Positions 16,108 to 24,587 of a stretch of 64,000 nucleotides of DNA are shown piece after piece. Source of the DNA: Clostridiales bacterium (lineage in GTDB: Bacteria > Bacillota > Clostridia > Oscillospirales > Oscillospiraceae); NCBI GenBank assembly GCA_018374635.1, contig JAHAEW010000007.1, positions 3,127-67,126 of the forward strand. Reading direction: 5' to 3'. The notes under the pieces were generated by a model, which worked only from the letters and a program-made list of their open reading frames with translations, did not search any database and was not told the DNA's origin. The translations under genes and the position numbers were made by a program. How positions within the stretch are numbered: position 1 is the first letter of the stretch; the number at the start of each line of letters is the position of its first letter.

Positions 16108-18057
16108 ATGAGAGGAGTCCGGTGCATTCCGGTCCTGGCACTGCTGGGCGCGGTGCTGGCAGGGGGCGCGGCCCCGGCCCAGGCTCAGGGGGAGCGCGAT
16201 ACCCTGCGCATCCTGTTTACCCACGACACCCACGACCACTGGTTCCCCACCGAGTCGGAGGGGGGTGTTTATGGGGGATACACCCGCCTGGCCACCCTGC
16301 TCCGGCGGGAGCGGGAGGCCTTTCCCAGCGGGGCGGGACAGGCCCTGGTGACCCTGGACGCGGGGGACTTTTCCATGGGGTCCCTGCTCCAGACCATCTA
16401 CTCCACCGACGCCCCCGAGCTGCGGGCCCTGGGGGCCATGGGGTATGACGCGACCACCTTTGGAAACCACGAGTTCGACTACCGCGCCGGGGGCCTTGCG
16501 GCCATGCTGGACGCGGCGGTGGAGAGCGGGGACCCCCTCCCCGCCATTGTGGAGGCCAACTACCGCCCTCCGGAGAGCGACGCCGGGAGCCGGGCGGCCT
16601 GGGAGAACTACGGCGTGACCGACTATACCGTGATCGAGCGGGGGCTCTCCGCCGACGGGAGCCCCCTGCGCATCGCGGTGTTCGGCGTGATGGGGGAGGA
16701 GGCCGACTCCAACGCGCCCATGTCCGGCATGGAATTTGAGCCGGTGGCCCAGGCCGCCGAGCGGGTGGTGGAGGCCATCCGTACCAGGGAGGAGGCCGAC
16801 TTCATCGTCTGTCTCTCCCACAGCGGCACGGACAACGGAAAAGGGGAGGATTATGAGCTGGCCCGGAAGGTGGAGGGGATCGACGTGATCCTCTCAGGCC
16901 ACACCCACACCACGCTGGAGGAGCCCATCCGGGTGGGGGACACCCTCATCGTCTCCTGCGGGGCGGACACGGCCAACCTGGGGCGGCTGACCGTGGAGCG
17001 GAACGAAAACGGCGGGCTGGAGCTGGTGGACTACGCCCTCCTCCCGGTGGATGAGACCGTGCCCGAGGACCCGGAGATAGCCGCCATGGCGGAGGCCTTT
17101 CAGCGAAAGGTGGAGGAGGGATACCTCCGGGCCTACGGTCTCGGGTACGGCCAGGTGCTGGCGGAAAACCCCTGGTCCTTTCCCGCCATCCACACCTTTG
17201 GAGAGGCGCAGCAGGAGGAGCCCCTGGGCAACCTGATCGCCGACTCCTACATCTATGCGGTGAAAGAGGCCGAGGGGGCGGACTATGTGCCGGTGGACTT
17301 CGCCGTGGTGGCCGAGGGCGTGATCCGGGGGTCCTTTACGCCGGGCCCCATCACCACGGCGGACGCCTTCCAGGTATCCTCCCTGGGGATCGGGGCGGAC
17401 GGGACGCCGGGCTACCCCCTCATCTCGGCCTACCTGTACGGGCATGAGCTGAAGGACGCCTTTGAGGTGGACGCCTCGGTTACCCCCCTGATGCCGGAGG
17501 CCCAGCTCTACGGCGCGGGGATGGGCTGGAGCCTCAACCCCCACCGGCTGATCTTCAACAAGGTCACCGGCTGCTGGCAGGTGCTGGAGGACGGGAAGCG
17601 GGTTCCCATCGAGGACGGCCGGCTCTACCGGGTGGTGACGGGGCTCTACTGCGGGCAGATGCTGGGGACGGTCAACGGCCAGTCCTTCGGCATCCTGGGC
17701 ATCACGCCGCGGGACGAGCACGGCGCGCCGGTGGAGGACCTGGAGGCGCGGATCGTCCACAACGCCGGCGGCGCGGAGGTGAAGGAGTGGTACGCCCTGG
17801 CCTCCTACCTCCAGTCCATGGGGACGGTGGACGGGCGCTATGCCGCCCCCGAGGGGCGCAAGCAGGTGCTTCCCTCCTGGAATCCGGTGGACCTGCTCCG
17901 TTCCCCCAACTGGGTGGGCCTGGCCGTGTACGGCGCGGCGCTGGGCCTCGCGGCGGTCCTGACGGTGCTGGTGTGGTCCGGGCGGGGAAGGAGAAAACGC
18001 CGGGCCTGCGGAAAAGGGCGGGGCCGCGGCGGCGGATACCGGCCCTACCGGGGGTGA
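16108..18057 (+). CDS. secreted 5'-nucleotidase/2',3'-cyclic phosphodiesterase family protein
   Basis: 649 residues: signal peptide (1-26, ending AQAQG), then a calcineurin-like metallophosphatase domain with THDTHDH, LDAGDFSMG, GNHEFDY, CLSHSG and SGHTHTT, which supply the two-metal ligands. The C-terminal 5'-nucleotidase domain covers about 340-590. A helix near 615-635 and an Arg/Gly-rich tail anchor it to the membrane. It hydrolyses nucleotides outside the cell. ATG 16108 follows AAGGGAGG; longer in-frame starts would lie in the infC promoter. Confidence 0.92.
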   Translation: MRGVRCIPVLALLGAVLAGGAAPAQAQGERDTLRILFTHDTHDHWFPTESEGGVYGGYTRLATLLRREREAFPSGAGQALVTLDAGDFSMGSLLQTIYSTDAPELRALGAMGYDATTFGNHEFDYRAGGLAAMLDAAVESGDPLPAIVEANYRPPESDAGSRAAWENYGVTDYTVIERGLSADGSPLRIAVFGVMGEEADSNAPMSGMEFEPVAQAAERVVEAIRTREEADFIVCLSHSGTDNGKGEDYELARKVEGIDVILSGHTHTTLEEPIRVGDTLIVSCGADTANLGRLTVERNENGGLELVDYALLPVDETVPEDPEIAAMAEAFQRKVEEGYLRAYGLGYGQVLAENPWSFPAIHTFGEAQQEEPLGNLIADSYIYAVKEAEGADYVPVDFAVVAEGVIRGSFTPGPITTADAFQVSSLGIGADGTPGYPLISAYLYGHELKDAFEVDASVTPLMPEAQLYGAGMGWSLNPHRLIFNKVTGCWQVLEDGKRVPIEDGRLYRVVTGLYCGQMLGTVNGQSFGILGITPRDEHGAPVEDLEARIVHNAGGAEVKEWYALASYLQSMGTVDGRYAAPEGRKQVLPSWNPVDLLRSPNWVGLAVYGAALGLAAVLTVLVWSGRGRRKRRACGKGRGRGGGYRPYRG

Positions 18058-18100
18058 GCGCGCCGGATAAACAACATAGATCAAAAGGGAAAACAATAAG

Positions 18101-18832
18101 ATGAAAGAAAACCACTACGACAACGAGACGTTTTTTGAAGCGTACAGCCGCTTTCCCCGCTCCGTGCAGGGGCTGCGGGCTGCGGGCGAGTGGCATGAGC
18201 TGAAAAAGCTCCTGCCCGATTTCACGGACAAGCGGGTGCTGGATCTGGGCTGTGGGTTCGGGTGGCACTGCCGCTATGCCGCGGAGCAGGGGGCCCGCTC
18301 GGTCCTGGGGACCGACCTCTCGGAGAAAATGCTGGAGCGGGCCAGGAAGATGACCCAGGACCCCCGTATCACCTACCGCCGGGCGGCCATGGAGGACCTG
18401 GAGGGGGAGCCGGGCTCCTTTGACGTAGTCCTCAGTTCTCTGGCCCTGCACTATGTGGACGGCCTGCGTCCGGTCTTTCAGAAGGTCCACGGCCTGCTGG
18501 CGCCGGGCGGGGTGTTCGTGTACTCCTGTGAGCACCCGGTCTTTACCGCGGAGGGGAGCCAGGAGTGGTGCTGTGACGAGCGCGGCCGGCCGGTCCACTG
18601 GCCGGTGGACCGGTACTTTGCAGGGGGGAAGCGCACCGCCCATTTCCTGGGCTGCGAGGTGGTGAAATACCACCACACCCTGACGGACTGGCTCAACACG
18701 CTGCTGGAGACCGGCTTTGTCCTCGAGCGGGTGGTGGAGCCAATGCCCGACCCGGCCCTCATGGACGTGCCGGGCATGGCGGACGAGCTGCGCCGCCCCA
18801 TGATGCTGCTGGTGCGGGGAAGAAGAATATAA
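18101..18832 (+). CDS. class I SAM-dependent methyltransferase
   Basis: 243 residues. Motif I VLDLGCGFGWHCRYAAEQGA at about 47-66 binds SAM; the acidic loop GTDLSEKML and motif IV SFDVVLSSLALHYV follow. Resembles the UbiE/Methyltransf_11 group; acceptor unknown. It begins 43 bp after the nucleotidase gene and may be co-transcribed. Confidence 0.85.
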   Translation: MKENHYDNETFFEAYSRFPRSVQGLRAAGEWHELKKLLPDFTDKRVLDLGCGFGWHCRYAAEQGARSVLGTDLSEKMLERARKMTQDPRITYRRAAMEDLEGEPGSFDVVLSSLALHYVDGLRPVFQKVHGLLAPGGVFVYSCEHPVFTAEGSQEWCCDERGRPVHWPVDRYFAGGKRTAHFLGCEVVKYHHTLTDWLNTLLETGFVLERVVEPMPDPALMDVPGMADELRRPMMLLVRGRRI

Positions 18833-18925
18833 TAGAAAGAGAATGGGGGCGCTCCGGCAGTATCACCGGAGCGCCCCTCGCGTCAGTCTGTCCAGAAAGC
18901 GTATTCGTGTCTTTTTGAAAAGCCC

Positions 18926-19696
18926 TTACATATTTTTGCGCAGCTGTTTGATGGCATTTTTCTCCAGGCGGGAGACCTGGGCCTGGGAGATGCCCACTTC
19001 GGTGGAGACTTCCATCTGGGTCCGCCCCTCGAAAAAGCGCAGGTTGAGGATGTGCCGCTCCCGGTCGGAGAGCTGGGCCATGGCCTCCTTGAGGGCGATG
19101 TGCTCCAGCCAGTTCTCGTCGGTATTCTTGGCGTCCCGCACCTGGTCCATGACGCAGATGGCGTCTCCGCCGTCGGAGTAGACCGGCTCATAGAGGGAGA
19201 CCGGGTCCACGATGGCGTCCAGGGCGAAGATGATCTCCTCCCGGCGCACGTCCAGGGCCTTGGCGATCTCCTCGATGGAGGGCTCCCGCTGGTGCTGGGA
19301 GAGAAACGCCTCCTTGACCTGCAAGACCTTGTAGGCGGTGTCCCGCATGGAGCGGGAGACCCGCATGGCGCTGTTGTCCCGCAGATAGCGGCGGATCTCC
19401 CCCACGATCATGGGCACGCCGTAGGTGGAGAAGCGTACGTCCAGATCGGTGTTGAAGTTGTCGATGGCCTTGATGAGCCCGATGCACCCCACCTGAAAGA
19501 GATCGTCCACGTTCTCGCCACGACCGGAAAATTTCTGGATGACCGAGAGGACCAGCCGGAGATTACCGGCGATCAGGGCCTCCCGGGCGGCGGCGTCCCC
19601 GGCCTTGGCCTTTTTCAGCAGCGCCATGGTCTCCTCATTTTTGAGGACCTTGAGCTTGGACGTGTTGACGCCGCAGATTTCCACTTTTCCTATCAT
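18926..19696 (-). CDS. sigG: RNA polymerase sporulation sigma factor G
   Basis: 256 residues. The N-terminus KVEICGVNTSKLKVL is a hallmark of sigma-G. Region 2 (NLRLVLSVIQKFSGRGENVDDLFQVGCIGLIKAIDNF) binds -10 DNA and core enzyme, and region 4 (LSDRERHILNLRFFEGRTQMEV) binds -35. Directs late forespore genes, so the organism sporulates. ATG 19696 follows AGGAGGGA; an earlier in-frame start at 19759 adds unrelated residues. No spoIIGA/sigE neighbours in view. Confidence 0.96.
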   Translation of the reverse strand: MIGKVEICGVNTSKLKVLKNEETMALLKKAKAGDAAAREALIAGNLRLVLSVIQKFSGRGENVDDLFQVGCIGLIKAIDNFNTDLDVRFSTYGVPMIVGEIRRYLRDNSAMRVSRSMRDTAYKVLQVKEAFLSQHQREPSIEEIAKALDVRREEIIFALDAIVDPVSLYEPVYSDGGDAICVMDQVRDAKNTDENWLEHIALKEAMAQLSDRERHILNLRFFEGRTQMEVSTEVGISQAQVSRLEKNAIKQLRKNM

Positions 19697-19864
19697 TGAG
19701 CGGTCCCTCCTGTGCAGAAACGGTCTGTTCCTCAGTATTTCCGGGCGGAGAAGGAACATACCGCTGGGCCGGGGCGATATTTTTTATTGTGGGACCCGAT
19801 TCGATGGATTTTGCGGGAGAAGGGGGAGGACACAAAAAAGCCGGAGCGATCTGGAAAAAATCAC

Positions 19865-19893
19865 TTGCCAAACCGGGGATGGCGTGCTATAAT
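19865..19893 (+). promoter_or_regulatory. tRNA-Gly promoter
   Basis: TTGCCA (19865-19870), 17 bp, TATAAT (19888-19893), 21 bp before the tRNA. Confidence 0.85.
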
Positions 19894-19914
19894 ATCCAAG
19901 TCGGTAACCAAGAT

Positions 19915-19988
19915 GCAGGTGTAGTTCAATGGTAGAATGTCAGCTTCCCAAGCTGAACACGCGGGTTCGATTCCCGTCACCTGCTCCA
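19915..19988 (+). tRNA. tRNA-Gly (anticodon CCC)
   Basis: 74 nt with encoded CCA. Acceptor GCAGGTG pairs with CACCTGC. The anticodon stem TCAGC/GCTGA holds loop TTCCCAA, giving anticodon CCC, which reads GGG, a plausible need in GC-rich DNA. The T-arm GCGGGTTCGATTCCCGT is standard. It has its own promoter and terminator. Confidence 0.96.
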
Positions 19989-19989
19989 T

Positions 19990-20028
19990 GTCGGAGCAAG
20001 CGTGTATGTGCTTGCTCCGACTTTTTTT
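19990..20028 (+). terminator. tRNA-Gly terminator
   Basis: An 11-bp perfect stem (GTCGGAGCAAG with its complement) followed by seven Ts. Confidence 0.93.
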
Positions 20029-20029
20029 C

Positions 20030-20314
20030 CATATCGAACGGCCCTGGCGCCGCGGTATGATGCTTTCGGGGCCGTCCGGCGGACTGCGTGCAGCGGGGCC
20101 AGCCGCATGCCGCCCCTCTTTCCGGGACCCAACACCGCGGGGAGCCTTTTGATCGGGGCTTCCCGCGGTATTTTTCTGTCCGGAGGATTTCGGGCATCCT
20201 ATTCTAATTTAAGGAAAAAGCTGTTATAATAAGAGTTATGGAATGACCGGGGCCGCAGGGGGCTCTGCGGGGGAACCGTGGTCCGGCGGGTCAGATTGTA
20301 GTTTGGAGGTTTCC
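20030..20314 (+). other. non-coding stretch with a terminator, upstream of murB
   Basis: No supported gene in 285 bp. A strong hairpin (ACCGCGGGGAGCC at about 20131-20143 pairing near 20155-20169) followed by ATTTTTCTG looks like an intrinsic terminator on the plus strand, yet the tRNA has already terminated at 20028. A short RNA could lie between them. TATAAT at about 20225-20230 probably belongs to the murB promoter; no good -35 is visible. Confidence 0.4.
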
Positions 20315-21229
20315 ATGGACGTTTATTCCGCATTGATCCAAGCACTCAGAGAGAGGTTTCCCGGCATGGAGCTGCGTGAGCGGGAGCCGATGGAGCGGCA
20401 CACCTCCTTTCGGATCGGGGGGCCCGCCCGTCTGATGGCGCTGCCCCGCAGCGAGGAGGAGGCGGCGGGTGTGGTCCAGGCCGCCCGCGCCCATGGGATC
20501 GAGCCCTTTTTCATGGGCAACGGTTCCAACCTCCTGGTATCGGACGCCGGATATGAGGGCGTGATCCTCAAGACCTTTGACGGGATGGACTGTCTCTCGG
20601 CCGAGGAGGACGTGATCCGGGCCGGAAGCGGGGTGCTGCTCTCCCGGCTGGCCCATTTCGCCCTGGAGCACGGATTGACCGGGCTGGAATTTGCCCACGG
20701 CATCCCCGGCACGGTGGGGGGCGCCCTGCTGATGAACGCGGGGGCCTACGGCGGGGAGATGTGCCAGGTCGCAGAGGAGACCCGGGTCCTCACGCCGGAG
20801 GGGACGGTCCGCGCCGTGCGGGGGGAGGAGCAGGGCTTCTCCTACCGGCACAGCGCCTTCTCCGACGGCGCGCGCCTGATCCTGGGCGGGACCTTCCGCC
20901 TGGAACGGGGAGAGCGCAGCGAGATCCGCGCCAGGATGGAGGACCTCTCCGCCCGCCGCCGGGAGAAGCAGCCCCTGGAGCACCCCAGCGCGGGCAGCAC
21001 CTTCAAGCGGCCCGAGGGGCACTTTGCCGCCGCTCTCATCGAGCGCTGCGGCCTGAAGGGCAAGCGCGTGGGGGGCGCCCAGGTGTCGGAGAAGCACGCG
21101 GGCTTTGTCGTCAACCGGGGCGGGGCCACCTGCGCCGACGTGATGGACCTGACCGCCCACATCCGGGAGACCGTCTTCCGGGAGACCGGCGTGACGCTGG
21201 AGATGGAGGTACGCACCCTGGGGATCTGA
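20315..21229 (+). CDS. murB: UDP-N-acetylenolpyruvoylglucosamine reductase
   Basis: 304 residues, type IIa MurB length. FAD-binding motifs GNGSNLLVSD and HGIPGTVGGALLMNAGAYGGEM, then SAGSTFKRPEGHFAAALIE with the catalytic Ser. Uses NADPH to reduce the enolpyruvyl group to UDP-MurNAc in cytoplasmic peptidoglycan synthesis. ATG 20315 follows GGAGG by 5 nt. First gene of murB-rapZ-yvcK-whiA, a conserved Gram-positive order. Confidence 0.97.
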   Translation: MDVYSALIQALRERFPGMELREREPMERHTSFRIGGPARLMALPRSEEEAAGVVQAARAHGIEPFFMGNGSNLLVSDAGYEGVILKTFDGMDCLSAEEDVIRAGSGVLLSRLAHFALEHGLTGLEFAHGIPGTVGGALLMNAGAYGGEMCQVAEETRVLTPEGTVRAVRGEEQGFSYRHSAFSDGARLILGGTFRLERGERSEIRARMEDLSARRREKQPLEHPSAGSTFKRPEGHFAAALIERCGLKGKRVGGAQVSEKHAGFVVNRGGATCADVMDLTAHIRETVFRETGVTLEMEVRTLGI

Positions 21230-21258
21230 GAGGGTCCCGCGGGAGAGAGGAGCGAGGG

Positions 21259-22119
21259 ATGGAATTTGTGATCATTTCCGGCCTGTCCGGAGCGGGAAAA
21301 AGCAAGACGGCCTCTTTCATCGAGGATATGGGATTTTACGTGGTGGACAACATGCCCGCCCCGCTCATCCCCAAGTTTGCCGAGCTGTGCATGGCGGGAC
21401 AGGGCAAGTACCGGCGGGTGGCCCTGGTGACCGATATCCGGGGCGGGCACACCTTTGACGACCTCTTCGAGGCCCTGAGCGCCCTGAAAGAGATGGGGTG
21501 CGTGTACCAGATCCTCTTTGTGGAGGCCGCCCCCGAGGCCATCATCAAGCGCTATAAGGAGACCAGGCGCATCCACCCCTTGTCCAGGGACGGGCGCTCC
21601 CTGGCCCAGGCTGTCCAGGCCGAGCGGGACGCGCTCCAGCCGGTGCGCCAGCGCTCGGAGTACATCATCGACACCACCGCCCTCTCCACCGCCAAGCTGC
21701 GGGGGGAGGTCCTGCGCCTCTTCGGGGACGGGCAGGTCCCCCACGCCATGAGCATCAATGTGATCTCCTTCGGCTTCAAGTACGGCATCCCCATCGAGGC
21801 CGACCTGGTCTTTGACGTGCGCTTCCTGCCCAACCCCTACTACATCACGGAGCTGCGCAGCCAGACCGGATTGGACGAGCCGGTGCGCTCCTTTGTGTTC
21901 AATTACCAGCAGACCCGGGACTTTATGACCCACCTGGAGGACCTGATGAATTTCCTCCTGCCCCAGTATGTGGCTGAGGGAAAGACCGTGCTGGTCATCG
22001 CCGTGGGGTGCACCGGCGGACAGCACCGCTCGGTGGCCGTCACCCGGGCCCTGGCCGAGTTCATTCGCCGGAAGGGCTATGACGCCAGCGAGAACCACCG
22101 GGACATGACCCGGGCATAG
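21259..22119 (+). CDS. rapZ: RNase adapter/nucleotide-binding protein RapZ
   Basis: 286 residues. Walker A GLSGAGKSKT at about 7-16; the RapZ C-terminal signature FGFKYGIPIEADLVFDVRFLPNPYY and CTGGQHRSVAV. In E. coli it adapts RNase E for GlmZ decay and senses GlcN-6-P; in Firmicutes it accompanies yvcK and whiA. ATG 21259 lies 29 bp past murB. The frame is open upstream through murB, but only this start has a ribosome site (GCGAGGG). Confidence 0.96.
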   Translation: MEFVIISGLSGAGKSKTASFIEDMGFYVVDNMPAPLIPKFAELCMAGQGKYRRVALVTDIRGGHTFDDLFEALSALKEMGCVYQILFVEAAPEAIIKRYKETRRIHPLSRDGRSLAQAVQAERDALQPVRQRSEYIIDTTALSTAKLRGEVLRLFGDGQVPHAMSINVISFGFKYGIPIEADLVFDVRFLPNPYYITELRSQTGLDEPVRSFVFNYQQTRDFMTHLEDLMNFLLPQYVAEGKTVLVIAVGCTGGQHRSVAVTRALAEFIRRKGYDASENHRDMTRA

Positions 22120-22157
22120 GGCCCATGTCCCACCCATTCAGCGCGGAGGAATCGTAC

Positions 22158-23171
22158 ATGACAGAACGTAATTGCTGTGAAGGCGGCCGCGGCCCCAGGA
22201 TCGTGGCCATCGGCGGTGGGACGGGGCTGTCCACCATGCTGCGGGGCCTGAAGCTGCACACCCGAAATCTCACAGCCATCGTCACCGTGGCCGACGACGG
22301 CGGCGGGTCGGGGGTGCTGCGGGAGGATCTGGGCATGCCGCCCCCGGGGGATATCCGTCACTGCATGGAGGCCCTGGCCAACGCCGAGCCGGTGATGGAG
22401 CAGCTGCTCAGCTACCGCTTTCCCAGCGGCTCGGGGCGGCTGACCGGGCAGTCCTTCGGGAACCTCATCCTGGCTGCCCTCAACGGGATCTACCCATCCT
22501 TCGATGAGGCGGTGGCCCGCATGAGCGAGGTGCTGGCCATCTCGGGGCGCATCCTCCCGGTGACCAATGAGAACGTGCGGCTGGAGGCCACCTTTGAGAA
22601 CGGCACCTCCGTGGTGGGGGAGTCCAAGATCTTTCAGTTTAAGAAGGAGCAGGACTGCCGCATCCGCAGCGTCCGGCTCCTGCCCGAGCGGCCCGCCGCC
22701 CTGCCCGCGGCGGTGGAGGCCATCGGGGAGGCCGAGCTCATCCTGCTGGGGCCGGGGAGCCTCTACACCAGCGTGATCCCCAACCTGCTGGTGGACGGGA
22801 TCGCCGAGGCGGTGTGCCGCTCCAAGGCCCTCAAGCTCTACATCTGCAACATCATGACCCAGGACGGCGAGACCGAGGGGATGACGGCCTCCGACCACGT
22901 GGCCGCCCTCCTGGACCACTCCGGCCCGGGCCTGGTGGACCTGTGCCTGTGCAACTCCGCCCCGGTGCGGCCGGGCCTGCTGGAGCGCTACCGGGAGGAG
23001 GACGCCATCCCCATCACCGTGGACAGAGAGGCGGTCGAGGCACTGGGAGTGGAGCTGGTCACCCGCCCGGTCTCCTCCGAGACCTCCCACTACGCCCGCC
23101 ACTCGGTGACCCGTCTGGCCCAGGCGGTGATGGAGCTCTACGAGGAGCGGGCCCACACCAAGATCTTTTAA
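22158..23171 (+). CDS. yvcK: gluconeogenesis factor YvcK/CofD-like protein
   Basis: 337 residues. The N-terminal nucleotide-binding loop IVAIGGGTGLSTMLRGLK and the VTVADDGGGSGVLRE, PPGDIRHC and LTGQSFGNLIL motifs are family signatures. Binds UDP-sugars and influences cell-wall precursor supply and carbon metabolism. ATG 22158 has GGAGGA 7 nt upstream; an earlier ATG at 22125 lacks one. Follows rapZ by 38 bp. Confidence 0.94.
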   Translation: MTERNCCEGGRGPRIVAIGGGTGLSTMLRGLKLHTRNLTAIVTVADDGGGSGVLREDLGMPPPGDIRHCMEALANAEPVMEQLLSYRFPSGSGRLTGQSFGNLILAALNGIYPSFDEAVARMSEVLAISGRILPVTNENVRLEATFENGTSVVGESKIFQFKKEQDCRIRSVRLLPERPAALPAAVEAIGEAELILLGPGSLYTSVIPNLLVDGIAEAVCRSKALKLYICNIMTQDGETEGMTASDHVAALLDHSGPGLVDLCLCNSAPVRPGLLERYREEDAIPITVDREAVEALGVELVTRPVSSETSHYARHSVTRLAQAVMELYEERAHTKIF

Positions 23172-23184
23172 GGGGGGAGCGGCC

Positions 23185-24081
23185 ATGTCCTTCGCATCCG
23201 AGACCAAGGGGGAGCTGTGCCGAAGCGAGCTCTCCCGCCGCTGCTGCGCCCAGGCGGAAGCTTACGGGGCACTGCTCTTCTGCAGCCAGTTTTCCGCCGC
23301 CGGGGCCCGGATCGTCACCGAGTCCGAGGCCTTTGCCCGGCGGCTCCCGGTTCTCTTCAGGAAAGCCTTCCGGCTCCGCTTTGACAGCCGGCCCGGGCCG
23401 GAGCACCGGGGGAAGCATATCTTCACCATCCAGGACCGGGACAAGCTCTCGGCCATCTGCGAGGTCTTCGGCTACGACCCCGGGGAGACTTTGGCCCACC
23501 ACATCAACTTCGCGGTCCTGGAGGAGGAGCACTGCCGCGCCGCCTTCTTCCGGGGGGCCTTTCTGGCGGGGGGATCGGTGACCGACCCCTCCAAGCGCTA
23601 CCACCTGGAGCTGGCCACCTCCCACTACAACGTGAGCCGGGAGATGAGCGCCCTCCTGCTGGAGGCGGGCTTCTTTCCCAAGGAGACCACCCGCAAGTCC
23701 CACTACATCACCTACTTCAAGCAGAGCGAGACCATCGAGGACTTCCTCACCGGCATCGGCGCGCCCCTCTCGGCCATGGCCGTGATGAACGCCAAGGCGG
23801 AGAAGGCGGTGGTGGGGGGCGTCAACCGCCGGGTGAACTGCGACGCGGCCAACCTGGACAAGGCGGTGGAGGCCGCCCAGGAACAGATCGAGGCCATCCG
23901 CCGGCTGGAGGAGCGGGGGATGCTGGACGAGCTCCCCCCCAAGCTGCGCGCCACAGCAGAAGTGCGCCTTGCCCATCCGGAGCTCACCCTCGCCCAGCTG
24001 GCCGAGGCCCTGGACCCGCCGGTGACCAAGTCCTGCCTCAACCACCGGCTGCGCAAGCTGATGGAGCTGGGGAAAGCATAA
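23185..24081 (+). CDS. whiA: sporulation/division regulator WhiA
   Basis: 298 residues. It has an N-terminal LAGLIDADG-like fold (SFASETKGELCR..., FRGAFLAGGSVTDPSKRYHLE) and a C-terminal HTH (ELTLAQLAEALDPPVTKSCLNHRLRKL). In Actinobacteria WhiA activates sporulation septation genes; in Bacilli it affects division. 13 bp after yvcK; same operon. Confidence 0.96.
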   Translation: MSFASETKGELCRSELSRRCCAQAEAYGALLFCSQFSAAGARIVTESEAFARRLPVLFRKAFRLRFDSRPGPEHRGKHIFTIQDRDKLSAICEVFGYDPGETLAHHINFAVLEEEHCRAAFFRGAFLAGGSVTDPSKRYHLELATSHYNVSREMSALLLEAGFFPKETTRKSHYITYFKQSETIEDFLTGIGAPLSAMAVMNAKAEKAVVGGVNRRVNCDAANLDKAVEAAQEQIEAIRRLEERGMLDELPPKLRATAEVRLAHPELTLAQLAEALDPPVTKSCLNHRLRKLMELGKA

Positions 24082-24099
24082 TAGAGCAGGCGGGCGGAA

Positions 24100-24177
24100 A
24101 AGAGGGGTGTTGTGCAAGTGGTTGTGTTCTGCCTGCATCCCCCCTCGAAAAAATGCTTGCATTTTTGAGAAATAGAA
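24100..24177 (-). repeat. dispersed intergenic repeat, partial copy
   Basis: On the minus strand TTCTCAAAAATGCAAGCA, then a T-run and a GAGGGGGGATGCAGG block. The same string occurs near 35.55 kb (minus), 41.28 kb (plus) and in part at 43.59 kb (plus). Only the 5' module is present here, not the long second module. Confidence 0.6.
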
Positions 24178-24193
24178 GGAGATGGAAAACCCC

Positions 24194-24475
24194 ATGCATA
24201 GAACACTACCCGGCCGCCAGATGGCGGCCCTGGCGGCGGGCGTGGTACTGCTGTTGCTGGGCGCGGTGGGCCAGACCGCCCTGCGGGCCCAGGCCGCCGC
24301 CCTGGTCTGCTACGCGGCGGGGGTGCTGTGCCTGGCTTTCGGCATCCAGGGGGGCGTGCGGCGGAAGACCTGCCCCCTGTGCCGGGCCACCCTGCGCACC
24401 CCAACCGACCAGCTGCCCGGGCAGACGGAGCAGTACTGCTGCCCCAGCTGCGGCAGCATCGTGACCCCGAAATAA
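24194..24475 (+). CDS. small membrane protein with C-terminal zinc ribbon
   Basis: 93 residues: two adjacent hydrophobic segments (about 10-28 and 33-50), then CPLC...CPSC, a four-Cys zinc ribbon. ATG 24194 is preferred because AAGGAG sits about 11 nt upstream; ATG 24182 overlaps the ribosome site. Between whiA and dnaE. Function unknown. Confidence 0.65.
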   Translation: MHRTLPGRQMAALAAGVVLLLLGAVGQTALRAQAAALVCYAAGVLCLAFGIQGGVRRKTCPLCRATLRTPTDQLPGQTEQYCCPSCGSIVTPK

Positions 24476-24587
24476 GGAATGGGCGTCGGGGACGCCGCCC
24501 CCGACAGGCACAGACCGCAGGGGCGGGCCTCCGGACCGTCCGTTTGTCCCCCACACGCATACAGATCAGATCAAAAGGAGGAGCCCC

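Noticed and set aside
20030..20180. SRP RNA (ffs) or tmRNA after tRNA-Gly
   Set aside because: The conserved GGAAGGAAGCAG-type SRP loop and the tmRNA tag region are absent.
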